NCBI RefSeq assembly: GCF_000471905.2
Contig: NW_006498549.1
Coordinates: 8,035,963 to 8,099,962, forward strand
DNA from: Amborella trichopoda
Taxonomy: Eukaryota > Streptophyta > Magnoliopsida > Amborellales > Amborellaceae
Direction of reading: 5' to 3'
DNA: 64,000 bases
Position numbers and translations under genes: made by a program. Position 1 is the first letter of the stretch. Each line of letters starts with the position of its first letter. Below are positions 11,427 to 23,427 of the stretch, in pieces. Under the pieces are notes generated by a model. The model did no database searches, was not told where the DNA came from, and saw only the letters and a list, made by a program, of their open reading frames with translations.

Positions 11427-14400
11427 TGTCACGACCCCTCCTCTACCACCTGCCGGACACACCGGAGGACGATAGGGTGCGGGAACCGTGACCACATGTA
11501 GCGAATGCCACTCAGGTGGGAGTGTGCTCAACGCTTTGAAAAGATAGAAATCAAAGCCAACCACAAAAAATAAAAACCAAACTAACAAAACACGAAGCAC
11601 ACAACTCACAAACATACTGGGCAATTCAAGTCCCAAAATTTCGTAAGGTAGATCCAAAATATTACAAGAGAGTCCAAGGCACCAAAGGCCCAACAATAAT
11701 ACATAGTTCCAAAGCAAGAACAACTGTATGGCCAAACTGCCATCTAACACGTACAATCAAAGCGAAGCTTCCTCAAGAAGTACGGGGCTGCAACCGCCAG
11801 CCGCGATCACAGGAACGCCCTTCCACAAAACACGACAGCTATCACTCTACATAGGTGAAAGTTAAAGGAGTGAGCTATAAAGCCCTGTAAGCAGACCACA
11901 GTGCCATGCTTTCCTTCCTATGAATGTCATCTCACAACAATGCTCAAGGTGCTATGCCATTCTTATAAAACATGAGTCGTGCATCATAATCATATCTATG
12001 AGTGTGCCGTGCATGATTCATAGTGAAGCAGTAACAAAATCAGATCAATCACATATGATAGGAAGCGAAGGTCAATCAAATCATTCAACCATGCAAATCT
12101 TAGCAAATCAACATATGAAGGTAAGCATCAACAATTACCAACTAACTCGCTCCCTAATTCGCCTACTCCCGAAGTAGAAGCCCTATCCATCAGACCAAGC
12201 CAATCCCATGGCTTAGGATTTCTAGCATCACTCAGGAGGGAAAACAATGACAAATGGGGGAATCCATTACGTAATGTTTTCACACACACAGTCCCCAACG
12301 CGCTTTTGGGGCTTTTAATAGGCGATGGCCTTGCAAGACACTACCCCTTATGCTACTTTGGCTAGGAGTGTTACGCCTTTTGAGTGCCAATCACTATGAA
12401 TGGGGGAACGACCACCCAAACATCATCTACCCCGACTCCCATCCTATCATTGGGCGAGTCAGAGAGGTCACAAGTCAGGCAATGCAATATGCTCAAAGCA
12501 TGCCGATCAATCTCATATCATAGTATGGCAATGCAATACGCTCAAAGCATACCAATCAATCACATATCATAGTATGGTCAAGCAATACGCTCAAAGCAAG
12601 CCAATCAATCACATATCACAGTATGGTTATGCAATACGCTCAAAAGCATGCCCATGAATCACATATCACAGTATGGTCATGCAATATGCTCAAATTATAC
12701 CAATTAATCACATATCACAGTATGGTCATGCAATACGCTCAAAGCATGTCAATCAATCACATATCATAGTATGGTCATGCAATACGCTCAAAGCATGCTA
12801 ATAAATCACATATCACATGTCATATAGCATGTCTCAAAATCTTGTATATATGTCATATTAAAACATGTATCATAACATGTACACATATCATAACAGAGCA
12901 TGTCTCACTACATGCATTCATAACATGATAGAGCATGTCTTACTACCTGCATTCATATCATGACAGAGCATTTCATAACAGAATATGCCTCATTGTCATG
13001 CATTCATTTCATAACGGAGCATGCATTTATTCCCTAACAGTGTATGCTTCATTATCATGCCTTCATTTCATAACAGAGAATGCTTTCATGCCCGCATATC
13101 ATAACAGAGACAGGTTCATATGAAACAACAATTTGTCCAAAGCATACTACATATCATCAGGCTCATGAGCTCAAAAGACATTCCGACTATTTTTCTGGTT
13201 TTTCACAGTGAACACGATGCACTTATATAGGCATATCATGAGATAAAAATATCATTTGGACTTGAACCAATTTTATAACAATCTGAGCTCATGAAAACAC
13301 AACTTTTATGAAGGGGGTAACCCCAAATTTTTGGTTGAAGTTTGCCAAACTATTTGATGTTCTTGAAAAAAATTCTTGTTTTCATAGCAGAAAATCCAGG
13401 ATGACATACTTAGAGGAAAACAGACATAACTTTCAAACCATAGGGAATTTTATCATGATTCCAAAACCATTTTCAAAATATATTTATTTATCTTTCATTT
13501 AGAAGTGGTTTGACCTTATTCTGATATATTTTGGTCAGTGAAATGCTTCACACAAAACAAGTAACAGTTCTGGAAAGTTCCTGTTTTTACAGCAGAAAAC
13601 CCGGTGTGACATCCTCATGGAGATTGGGAATAACTTTAGGAATAACTTTCAAGCTATAAGGAATTTTATCATGATTCCAAAACCAGTTTTAAAATAGACT
13701 TATTTAGCTATCATTTAAAAGTAGTTTGACTTCATTCTGATATGTTTTGGTTATTAAAAAGCTATACACAAAAACACTTTAAATCCTTGGAATTTCATTT
13801 CACAAATCTGGTATGCTTCAGAAGATGGTAAATAACTTTTAAACCAAAAAGGATATTAACAAGAGGTCTTTTCCATGATAAAATAGATTCAATGAGCTAC
13901 GTTTCCACAAAATTGCATGATATAAGGAGATATATAGGATACTCAAACAGTTTCTCAAACTGGAGCCACAGTTTTGGAAACAGAGTGCACTCTAGCAGGA
14001 TTTCGGTAACATGCATCCACGCCCATTTTCGCACCCATGCTCGTACTTAAATCTCAAACTTTGATAAGCTAAGCAAACATGCATCAATCTAAAGCATGAA
14101 AATATGGAAACCAGATCCACTTACAGCACTAAATGAAACTCCAAAGTTCTCCACACAGATTTCGCTCCAAATGCCATGCTCGTAAGGATGGGTTCAAGCT
14201 CAAAGGCTTAAGGCTGGGAAAGGTCTCAAAGCTCAAAGTCTTAAGGCAAAAAGGGGGAGAACGTGGGTGAGAAGGGCAGGGGGTAGAGTGAGAAAGCACA
14301 CCCAATGGATGGGTGTGAAGGGGGTATATATAAGCAAAAAAGGGTGGCAGCATGCTAATGGCAAGTAGCACCACCAGAGGCATGCATGAGGATAGAGAGA

Positions 14401-14918
14401 GCGCAAGCATGGGAGACATCATGATTATGAGTACAACAAGCATTGGCCAATTGGCACACATGCATGGAGAGAGAGAATATGAGAGGGAAGTAGCTCCCTA
14501 GATTATCGTACACCACCCGCGCCCAGCGGCACGCTCATCGGCTCGCGCCTTCAACGCGCGTCTTGCCATCTGTGCCCGACTGCGCGATCAACTGCCCACG
14601 CTTTTTTGTGCGATCGCCGGCGGTCAACGGCGCACACAACCGCAAGCGTTCCCAGCAGCGGACTCATCTGCCTGCAGTCTCGGTGCGTGTGCTGTCTGTC
14701 TGCGCTTAACTGCACTCCAATCCTCCCACGCTCAAAAGCGCAATAGCCATCCGTGCACCTCTGCACACAATCCATCCACGCCCAGTGGCTCAATAGTCTA
14801 CCCGCGCTTAACAACGCACTGATCCGCCAGTACTCTCAAAAGTGCTTTCGCGCCAGCTCCCTCTTGCCGTCGATTCGCCGGCGCACTACAACACGTCGAA
14901 AACGTTCGGGTCCTTACA
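11427..14918 (-). repeat. 3' LTR of the chromovirus
   Basis: 3492 bp. In element direction it starts TGTAAGGACCC at 14918 and ends GGTCGTGACA at 11427, bounded on the left by the GACAT duplication. It holds its own 49-bp array (12480-12815) and TATA box (14325-14333). Open frames inside it are by-products of the repeats. Confidence 0.92.
12480..12815. repeat. Seven-copy 49-bp tandem array in the 3' LTR
   Basis: Units of about 49 bp with the core gcaatacgctcaaagcatgc and cacatatcacagtatgg occur seven times. The matching array in the other LTR is at 20620-20960. A second, less regular series of short repeats (cattcatatcataacagagcatg) follows to about 13110. Confidence 0.85.
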
Positions 14919-14938
14919 TCATCCCCCCCTTAAAAAGG
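14919..14938 (-). other. Polypurine tract of the chromovirus
   Basis: In element direction cctttttaaggggggGATGA directly precedes the 3' LTR. The G-run is the plus-strand primer site. Confidence 0.8.
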
Positions 14939-14964
14939 ATTTTATCATCAAAATCGTACATCTG

Positions 14965-15491
14965 CTAATCAAACAAATGGGGGTACTTCTTTCGGATCTT
15001 ATCTTCCCGTTCCCAAGTCGACTCTTCTCGTGAATGGTATTGCCACAAAACATGGACCAGAGGAATCTCCTTATTATGCAGTACCTGCATCCTTCTATCC
15101 AATATCTGAACTGGCCGCTCAATGAAGGTCAAGTCTTCTCTGATCGATATAGGTTCATACTTTAGAACATGGGACGGGTCGAGTTGATACTTCTCCACAA
15201 AGACACATGGAAGACATTGTGGATGTTCGCCAATTCGGGCGGTAGGGCAAGTTGATATGCCACGCTTCCAATTCTCTCTAGAATCTCAAAAGGTCCGATA
15301 AAATGTGGGCTCAACTTCTCTTTCTTGCCAAATCTCATGATGCCCTTTGTTGGCGACACCTTCAAGAAAACCCGATCACCCACCTCAAATTCGAGTTCTC
15401 TTCTTCGGTTATCGGCATAACTCTTCTGCCTACTTTGAGCTGTCTTGAGCCTTTCTTGAATCAAAGCAATCTTTTCTGAGGTCACTTGCAA
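14965..15491 (-). pseudogene. Chromovirus integrase C-terminus and chromodomain
   Basis: 15491-15162 contains the GPY/F-type module (GDRVFLKVSP, then KLSPHFIGPFEILERIGSVA and HNVFHVSL). 15198-14965, in another frame, contains a chromodomain-like end (VQILDRRMQVLHNKEIPLVH, VLWQYHS, TWEREDKIRKKYPHLF). Chromodomains target chromovirus integration to heterochromatin. The frames overlap but differ, so there is a shift near 15175. Confidence 0.85.
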
Positions 15492-15752
15492 AATTTTTGG
15501 CCCTAAAAGCTTTCTTTCACCAATCTCGCCCTAAAAGTAGGTGACCTGCACTTCCTTTTATACAGAGCTTCAAAAGGCGCATCTGAATACTAGCTCTGGA
15601 AGCAGTTGTTATAAGCAAACTCAATCAGGGATAAATGATCGTCCCAGCTTCCTTTAAAATTAGTAACGCAAGCTCTTAGCATGTCTTCCAAAGTCTGGAT
15701 GGTTCTCTTTGATTGTTCATCAGTCTGGGGGTGCCAAAAGTAAGTCTCGTCC

Positions 15753-16679
15753 TCAAGGCTGACTGTAGACTAGCCCAAAATCTAGAGGCAAATCTAGTCT
15801 TCCATCAGTCTGGGGGTGAAAAGCAGTGCTAAAAGTAAGTCTCGTTCCCAAGGCTGACTGCAGACTAGGCCAAAGTCTAGAGGTAAATCTAGTGTCCCTG
15901 TCGGACATGATGCTGACTGGTATACCATTCGAAGTCGCTATCTCCTTAATGTACAACTGGGCCAGTCTATCTAAAGTGTAGGTCTTGCGGATTGGCAAGA
16001 AGTAGGCAGCTTTGGCCTGCCAGTCCACAATGACCCAAATGCTGTCATACCCTGAGCTCGTTCTAGGCAACCCAGAGACAAAATCCATAGAAATATGCTC
16101 CCATTTCCATTCCGACACTGGTAAGGGCTGCAATAACCCGGCGGGTTTATGATGCTCAGCTTTCACTTGCTGACATGTCAAGCACTTAGAAACAAATAGT
16201 GCTACCTCCCTTTTCATGTCATTCCACCAGAAAGTTTTCTTCAGGTCTTGATACATCTTAGTATTCTCGAGATGTATGGTAGAACGGGAGTAGTGTGCCT
16301 CCTCCAAGATAGCTCTCTTTACATCCTCATCGTTCGGGACATAGACCCGATCTCTAAATCTTAACAAGTCATCACTGCTCATAGAGAAATCATCTCTCTT
16401 TCGTAGCTTCATTTCTTCTACAATCTTCATAAGTTGGGGGTCCTTCTTTTGAGCCAACCGGATCTGCTGAAACAATTGGGGTTCTACCCTTATATTAGCG
16501 GTCATACCTACCCCATCACTGAGGGGCGGAACTGAATGCCAACCCACTACATCCTCTAGCAACTTCATCTCTCGGACCATTAAATGAGCCATCGATACCA
16601 TGGACTTCCTACTCAGAGCATCTGCTACCACATTAGTTTTGCTTGGGTGATATAGGATGGTACAATCATAATCGTTCAA
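15753..16679 (-). pseudogene. Chromovirus integrase, broken by an internal duplication
   Basis: A 308-codon frame with the HHCC zinc domain (HYSRSTIHL ... CLTC), the first catalytic Asp in MDFVSGLP and the second in SDRDTRFTS, then TAFHPQTDGR. At that point a segment of about 85 bp is tandemly duplicated (about 15727-15812 against 15813-15895), which sends the frame out. The third catalytic position, in the QSER-type motif at about 15700, is Lys instead of Glu. Confidence 0.85.
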
Positions 16680-16689
16680 CAGGTCTATT

Positions 16690-16950
16690 CATCTTCTTTG
16701 CCTCATGTTCAACTCATTCTGGGAGAACAAGTACTTGAGGCTTTTATGGTCTGTAACTACCTTAAATTGGGCTCCATAGAGATAATGTCCACAAATTTCA
16801 AAGCGAATACTATAGCAGCAAGCTCCAAATCATGAGTTGGATAGTTCTGCTCATACGGTTTCAACTCTCTGGAGGCATACGCAATGACCTTCTCTAGCTA
16901 CATAAGTACACATCCGAGCCCTTTATAAGAGGCATCGGTGTAAACTACAA
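16690..16950 (-). pseudogene. Chromovirus RNase H remnant
   Basis: Translates as FVVYTDASYKGLGCVLM, a stop, [32 protein letters not shown], then a frameshift before the HKSLKYLFSQ segment. This is the gypsy RNase H that degrades the RNA strand during reverse transcription. Confidence 0.8.
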
Positions 16951-16960
16951 AGTCCTCATT

Positions 16961-17709
16961 TCATTCGGGTAAGGCCAGTATCGGAGCTGTGGTTAGCCTA
17001 TTTTTTAGTTCCTGAATGCTCTTCTCACAATCATCTGACCACACAAACTTCACATCCTTCTGGGTCAGTTGAGTTAAAGGGAGTGCTGTTTTTGAAAATC
17101 CTTCTACAAAGCGCCTGTAATATCCGACTAACCCCAGAAAGCTACGGTCCTCAATAACATTTGTCAGTCTTCCCCACTTGAGTGCAACTTCAATCTTTGA
17201 AGGGTCACCTGTTACTTCATCCTTAGAAACAATGTGCCCAAGAAAGGCCACATTAGGAAGCCAAAACTCACTCTTGCTCAACTTGGCATACAACGTTTTT
17301 GACCTAAGAGTCTGAAGGACTATTCTTAGGTGTTGTTCTTACTCTTTTTGGCTCTTTGAATACACTAGAATATCAGCAATAAAGACCACAACAAAATTGT
17401 CCAAAAAGGGTCTGAAATCTTATTCATCAGGTCCATGAAAATAGCAGGGGCATTAGTCGATCCTAATGGCATCACCAAAAATTCATAGTGACCATATCGG
17501 GTTCTGAATGTGGTCTTGGGAACATCTCCCTCCTTGACACACAACTGATGATAACCCGTTCGGAGATCAATCTTAGAAAACACTTGGGCCCCTTGAAGCT
17601 GGTTAAAGAGGTCATCAATCCTAGGCAAAGGGTACTTGTTTTTCACTGTTACTTGATTCAAGTGCCTATAATCGATGCAAAGCCTCATGGACCCATCCTT
17701 CTTCTTCAC
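16961..17709 (-). pseudogene. Chromovirus reverse transcriptase core
   Basis: 17709-17365 carries [42 protein letters not shown] and [10 protein letters not shown] frameshift near 17410 then moves the catalytic segment to another frame, where it reads FIADILVYS: the first Asp of the usual FIDD is Ala. 17293-16961 carries the thumb part ([36 protein letters not shown]). Confidence 0.88.
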
Positions 17710-17727
17710 AAAAAGGACCGGTGCACC

Positions 17728-18561
17728 CTAAGGCAACACACTGGGCCGTGTGAATCCCTTCTCCAACAACTCTCGCAATTGGTCTTTCAGCTCCTTCAAT
17801 TCTGCTAGCGCCATTCTATATGGGGTTTTAGAGATGGGAGCAGCACCAGGGACCACATCTATCTCAAACTCTATCTCCCTTACTGGACGTAAAGAGGACA
17901 ACTCCTGGGGAAAAACCTCAGGGTATTCTCTTACCACTCGTATCTCTTCTATCTTGGACTGGACATCCCAATTCTCTACCACATAGGCTAAGTAACCAAC
18001 ACATCTTTTAGCCAGAAGACGATATGCCCGAAAGGCCGAAATAAAATGTAGAGGGGGAGCATCCTTGATACCAACAAAACACAGTTCAGGTCGGGTGGGG
18101 GGTCTAAAGGTCACAATCTTTTCATAACAGTCAACAATGGTATGATGTGTGGACAACCAGTCCATGCCCAAAATAACATCAAAGTCCTGAATATCTAAAA
18201 GTATCAAGTCTATGGGTATGACACACTCCTCCAGCAAAACCCCACGCTGTTTGTATACTAAATCAGTCTTCATAGAAGCCCCCATAGGTGTGCACACAAC
18301 TAAAGTACAGTCAAGGAGTGAAGGTTCAACATTTAGATGACATGCGAAATGAGGTGCAACAAAAGAATGAGAGGAACTAGGGTCTATCAAAATTTTAGCC
18401 TCTCTACCACAAACAAAGAGCGTACCTCGGATCACTGAGGTAGACGCCTTCGCCTCCTGCTCCATAAGTGCTACATCCAACCTTGAGCCGTCGATTTGTT
18501 CTCCGGCTTCATCATGGGGCAGTCCTTGATTAGGTGGCCAGGCTTGCCACACTTGAAGCAT
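17728..18561 (-). pseudogene. Chromovirus protease and start of reverse transcriptase
   Basis: The 277-codon frame includes the retropepsin-like site (LIDPSSSHSF, about residues 58-67 of the frame), ILGMDWL typical of gypsy proteases, and the RT lead-in EIEFEIDVVPGAAPISKTPY and LKDQLRELLEKGF. It ends at a TAG (17728-17730) where this family normally has a Trp codon before GAPV, a clear nonsense mutation. The first 20 or so codons are out-of-frame zinc-knuckle sequence. Confidence 0.82.
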
Positions 18562-18616
18562 GCCTTAGTCTTCAGCACTCGGAAGCCGCATGATTAGGCT
18601 TCCCACAAAAGCCACA
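18519..18616 (-). pseudogene. Chromovirus gag zinc knuckles, frameshifted
   Basis: Two CX2CX4HX4C knuckles: 18616-18575 (CGFCGKPNHAASEC) and 18560-18519 (CFKCGKPGHLIKDC). They lie in different frames, separated by a one-base shift near 18570; neither shares the main gag frame without a further shift. They would bind element RNA in an intact Gag. Confidence 0.8.
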
Positions 18617-18666
18617 GTGCACTGGCTAGTTTTGCCGAACATCGCCCTGGAAGATCTTTTGGGCCT

Positions 18667-19413
18667 TTATGTTGTGCTGTTGAGTCCGTCCTCTAAATTT
18701 CTCCTAGAAGGCGACTGAGTCTTCCTTCCAAAATTCCCAGATGCTGGGGGCGGCCTTACTCTCCCCTCTTTCCTTAGTCGGAACTCCTCACAATCCTTCT
18801 CAACCTTCAAAGCTAGGTCCACCAATGGGGAGAACGCCTTAAGGTTGGCTGACATTACTCTCCCTCGAATATCTGGCCTGAGGCCCCTCTCAAACTTGCT
18901 CGCCTCACGCGTCTCTATGCTAATGGTATGGGGAGCATGCCGTGAGAGCTCCGCAAAGTTGGCTGCATACTGTTCTACCGACAATCTCCCTTGTTGCAAC
19001 TCAATAAACTGAACTTCTTTCCTCTGTCGGACAGAATCACGGAAATACTTTTTATTAAATGCCACTAGGAAGTTCTCCCAGGTGGCCGTAGTCCCTGTCT
19101 CTACCCGGGACTGTTTCACTGAACTCCACCAATGCTCGGCATCCCCTTCTAGGATAAAGGTTCCCAATCTTACTTTTAGCTCATCAGAACAATGTAGAGC
19201 CTCAAAGATCTTATATACTTGCCTCGTCCATCTTTCAGCCTTTTCTACTCCTCCATATCCCGAGAATGCAAGAGGTGCAAGTCTCCTAAATCTCTCAATC
19301 AGTCCACTATCTGTCTGGTCTGGGGCAGGGGCTGCCTGAGACGGCATATAATCCTTCATAACTTGAGTTATTACCCCGAGCGTCCTAAAAAATTCCCCGA
19401 AAGCCTCCACCAT
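18667..19413 (-). CDS. gag: Chromovirus gag, capsid part
   Basis: A 248-residue open frame with the gypsy Gag capsid pattern: FRRLAPLAFSGYGGVEKAER, a WW..V motif (EHWWSSVKQ), W..F...F...YF, and an EF.ELQQG..SV.QY...F.EL..HAP block. It forms the virus-like particle that packages element RNA. A better start may be the ATG at 19457 (MPRTRANN) in another frame, so a frameshift near 19420 probably cut off the first residues. The frame stops at 18667 before the zinc knuckles. Confidence 0.85.
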   Translation of the reverse strand: MVEAFGEFFRTLGVITQVMKDYMPSQAAPAPDQTDSGLIERFRRLAPLAFSGYGGVEKAERWTRQVYKIFEALHCSDELKVRLGTFILEGDAEHWWSSVKQSRVETGTTATWENFLVAFNKKYFRDSVRQRKEVQFIELQQGRLSVEQYAANFAELSRHAPHTISIETREASKFERGLRPDIRGRVMSANLKAFSPLVDLALKVEKDCEEFRLRKEGRVRPPPASGNFGRKTQSPSRRNLEDGLNSTT

Positions 19414-19557
19414 GTACCATTACTCGAGCTCGAATTGTTGGCACGAGTCCTTGGCATTTTCGACTAAAACACGAACACCCAGACGCAAGTTATTAGCTTA
19501 TCCACACAACCTAAAGACTCTTCTAAGACTCTCTAGGCTAAGAATCCTATCCTGGTT

Positions 19558-19569
19558 GCTCTGATTCCA
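19558..19569 (-). other. Primer-binding site of the chromovirus
   Basis: TGGAATCAGAGC on the minus strand, four bases after the 5' LTR. It differs at one base from TGGTATCAGAGC, the usual initiator methionine tRNA site. Confidence 0.75.
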
Positions 19570-20619
19570 TAATTGTCATAACCCCGCCCCCTACCCCTTG
19601 TTGCACACGTCGGAGGACGATAGGATGCAGAACTGCGACCACATGTAGCGAATGCCACTTAGGTGGGAATGCGCTCTACGCTTTGAAAAGATGGAATCAA
19701 AGCAAACCACAAAAAATAAAAACCGAACTAACAAAACACGAGCACACAACCCACAAACATTCTAGGCAATTCAAGTACCAAAATTTCATAAGGTAGATCC
19801 AAAATATTACAAGAGAGTCCAAGGCACCAAAGGCCTAACAGCAATACATAGTTCCAAAGCAAGAACAACAATATGGCCAAACTGCCATCTAACACGTACA
19901 ATCAAAACGAAGCTTCCTCAAGAAGTACAGGGCCCCAATCGCCAGCCGCGATCACGAGAACGCCCTTCCACAAAACCCGACAGCTATCACTCTACATAGG
20001 TGAAATTTAAAGGAGTGAGCTATAGGGCTCAGTAAGTAGACAACGGTGCCATGCTTTCCTACCTATGAATATCATCTCACAACAATGCTCAAGGTGCTAT
20101 GCCATTCTTATAAAACATGAGTCGTGCATCATAATCATATCTATCAGTTTGCCGTGCATGGTTCATAGTGAAGCAGTAACAAAATCAGATTAATCATATA
20201 TGATAGGTAGCGGAGGTCAATCAAATCATTCAACCATACAAATCTTAGCAAATCAACATATGAAGGTAAGCATCAACAATTACCAACTAACTCACTCCCT
20301 AATTCGTCTACTTCCGAAGTAGAAGCCCTATCCATCAGGCCAAGCCAATCCCATTGCTTAGGATTTCTACCATCACTCAGGAGGGAAAGAATTGACAAAT
20401 GGGGGAATCCATTTCGTAATGTTTTCACACACACACACAGTCCCCAACGCTCTTTGGGGCCTTTGATAGACGATGACCTTGCATGACACTACCCCTTACG
20501 CCTCCTTGGCTAGGAGCGTTACACCTTCTGGGTGCCAATCACTATGAATGGGGGAGCGACCACCCAAACATCATCTACACCGACTCCCGTCCTATCATTG
20601 GGCGAGCAGGAGAGGTCAC

Positions 20620-20960
20620 AAGTCAGGCAATGCAATCGCTCAAAGAATGCATATCAATCCCATATCACAGTATGGCCATGTAATACGCTCAAAGCATGCC
20701 AATCAATCACATATCACAGTATGGTCATGCAATACGCTCAAAACATGCCAATCGATCACATATCACAGTATGGTTATGCAATACGCTCAAAGTATACCAG
20801 TGAATTACATATCACAGTACGGTCATGCAATACGCTCAAAGCATGCCAATCAATCATATATCACCGTATTGTCATGCAATACGCTCAAAGCATACCAATC
20901 AATCACATATCACAGTATGGTCATGCCATACGCTCAAAGCATGCCAATAAATCACACATC
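20620..20960. repeat. Seven-copy 49-bp tandem array in the 5' LTR
   Basis: Same unit and copy number as 12480-12815, followed by the same degenerate repeats to about 21260. The array lies toward the 3' side of the LTR in element direction, downstream of the TATA box. Confidence 0.85.
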
Positions 20961-22462
20961 ACATGTCATATAGAGTGTCTCAAAATCATGTACATATGTC
21001 ACAATAGAACATGTATCATAACATGTACACATATCACAACAGAGCATGTCTCACTACATGCATTCATAACATAACTGAGCATGTCTTACTATATGCGTTC
21101 ATATCATAACAGAGCATACTTTCATTTCATAACAGAATATGCTTAATTGTCATGCATTCATTTCATAACAGTGCATGCATTCATTCCCTAAAAGAGTATG
21201 CCTCATTATCATGCCTTCATTTTATAACAGATGATGCTTTCATGCCCACATATCATAACAGAGACAGGTTCATATGAAACAACAATATGTCCAAAGCATA
21301 CTACATATCATCTGGATCATTAGCTCAAAAGACATCTTCCAGCTATTTTTTTGGTTTTTCATAGTGAACACGGTCCACTTATAAAGGCATATCATGAGAT
21401 AAAGATATCATTTGGATCTGAGACCACTTTCTTAACAATCTGGGCTCATGAAAACACAACTTTCATGAAGGGGATAACCCCAAATTTTGGGTTGAAGTTT
21501 GTCATACTATTTGATGTTCTTGAACAAAATTCATGTTTTCATAGCATAAAATCCAGGATGACATACTCAGAGGAAAACAGACATAACTTTCAAACCACAA
21601 GGAATTTTATCATGATTCCAAAACCATTTTCAAAATATATTCATTTATCTTTCATTTAGAAGTGGTTTGACCTTATTCTGATATATTTTGGTCAGTGTCA
21701 CATATAACAAGTAACATTTCCGGAAAGTTCTTTTTTTTACAGCAGAAACCCGGCGTGACATCCTCATGGAAATTGGGCATAACTTTCAAGCTATAGGGAA
21801 TTTTATCATGATTCCAAAACCATTTTTAAAATAGACTTATTTAGCTATCATTTAAAAGTAGTTTGACTTCTTTCTAATTTGTTTTGGTTATTAAAAAGCT
21901 CTACACAAAAACACTTTAAATCCTTAGAATTTCATTTCACACATCTGGCATGCTTCAAAAGATGGTAAATAAATTTTAAACCAAAAAGGATATTAACAAG
22001 AGGTCTTTTCCATGATAAAATAGACTCAATGAGCTACGTTTCCACAAAATTGCATGATATAAGGAGATATATAGGATACTCAAACAGTTTCTCAAGCTGG
22101 AGCCACGGTTCGGGAAACAGAGTGCACTCTAGCAGGATTTCGGTAACATGCATCCACGCCCATTTTCGCACCCATACTCGTACTTAAATCTCATACTTTG
22201 ATAAGCTAAGCAAACATGCATCAATCTAAAGCATGAAAATATGGAAATTAGATCCACTTACAGCACTAAATGAAACTCCAAAGTGCTCCACACAGATTTC
22301 GCTCCAAATGGCAAGCTCGAAAGGATAGGTTCAAGCTCAAAGGCTTAAGGCTGAGAAAGGTCTCAAAGCTCAAAGTCTTAAGGCGAAAAGGGGGAGCACG
22401 TGGGTGAGAGAGGGCAGGGGATAGAGTGAGAAAGCAAACCCAATGGATGGGTGTGAAGGGGG

Positions 22463-22471
22463 TATATATAA
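22463..22471 (-). promoter_or_regulatory. TATA box in chromovirus 5' LTR
   Basis: TTATATATA in element direction, about 590 bp inside the LTR, with the same context in the other LTR at 14325-14333. A position at the U3/R boundary would place transcription start just downstream. Confidence 0.6.
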
Positions 22472-23049
22472 GCAAAAAAGGGTGGCAACATGGTAATGGC
22501 AAGTGGTACACAAGAGGCATGCATGAGGAGAGAGGGAGAGCAAGCATGGGAGGCATCATGATTATGGGTACATCAAGCATTGGCCAATTGACACACATGC
22601 ATAGAAAGAGAGAGAATATGAGAGAGGGAAGGAGCTCCCTAGATTACCGTACATCACCCACTCCCCGTGGCTCGCCCATTGGCCTGCACCCTCAACGCGC
22701 GTCCCGCCATCTGCGCGATCAACCACCCGCGCTCTCTAGCGCGGTCACCCGCGCTTAGCGGCGCACACTACCGCACACGTTCCCAGCAGCGAACTCGTCT
22801 GCCCGTGCTTTCGATGCACGTGCCCTCCGTCCATGCTCAACTGCGCTCCAATTCTCGCGCGCACAAAAGCGCAATAGCCGTTCGCGCACCTCTACGCACA
22901 ATCCATCCGTGCCCAGTGGCGCAATAGTCTGCCCGCGCTTAACAACGCACTGATACGCCAACTCTCTCAAAAGTGCCCTCGCGTTAGCTCCCTCGTGCCG
23001 TTGATTCGTTGGCACATTACAATACGCCTGAAAAGTCTGGGTCCTTACA

Positions 23050-23427
23050 GACATACTATTATGACGGTAGTGAGTCGAATGCTATTTTCGAGAACTTCGT
23101 TCCATACCAACGCTCTGAGTCTGGAGCCTCATGGTCGGGAATTTGATCTGTCTCCTCATGATCGGGAAATTGATCTGCCTAAGTTTGATTAAGAACCAGT
23201 TGAAGATAAAGGACGTGTAGTTTTGGATCTTCAATTGTAATCATCATTCTTAGATGTCACGGTTACCCCATCTTTGATGATGTTTCTCTTTTTGATGAAG
23301 AACAAGATGAAAGGACAGAAGTTATCCTTGAGGCAGCAAGGATATCTAATTTTATTATCGGCGGAGAGGTAGAGAATCAAGATGTTGACTTGATCTCAAG
23401 GACGAATTTTCTCCAATCAAGGGAGAA
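23050..23427 (+). pseudogene. Outer LTR element: 3' internal part and polypurine tract
   Basis: Continues the internal region of the 10339-24341 element after the nested chromovirus; the first five bases (gacat) are the nested element's target duplication. A purine-rich aatcaagggagaa lies directly before the LTR start at 23428 and serves as polypurine tract. The frame before it ends SRTNFLQSREN, as in gypsy polyproteins. Several stops are present. Confidence 0.65.

Larger units (their letters stand above)
11427..23049 (-). mobile_element. Ty3/gypsy chromovirus (Tekay/Del type), 11.6 kb, inserted in the outer LTR element
   Basis: Two 3.5-kb LTRs flank a minus-strand gag-protease-RT-RNase H-integrase-chromodomain body in that order, the gypsy order. 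The target duplication GACAT is perfect (11422-11426 and 23050-23054). The integrase is followed by a chromodomain-like C-terminus, which together with the very long LTRs points to the Tekay/Del clade of chromoviruses. Nonsense codons, frameshifts and changes in catalytic residues make the copy inactive. Confidence 0.93.
19574..23049 (-). repeat. 5' LTR of the chromovirus
   Basis: 3476 bp. In element direction it starts TGTAAGGACCC at 23049 and ends GGTTATGACA at 19574. It matches 11427-14918 throughout, with scattered substitutions and small indels. It contains a tandem array of a 49-bp unit (20620-20960) and a TATA box (22463-22471). Confidence 0.92.

Noticed and set aside
12480..12815. CRISPR-like array
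   Set aside because: Units are contiguous 49-bp tandem repeats without unique spacers, inside a plant retrotransposon LTR.
20532..21074. 180-codon frame with repeated residues in the chromovirus LTR
   Set aside because: Periodic translation of the 49-bp tandem array; LTRs of this family do not code.
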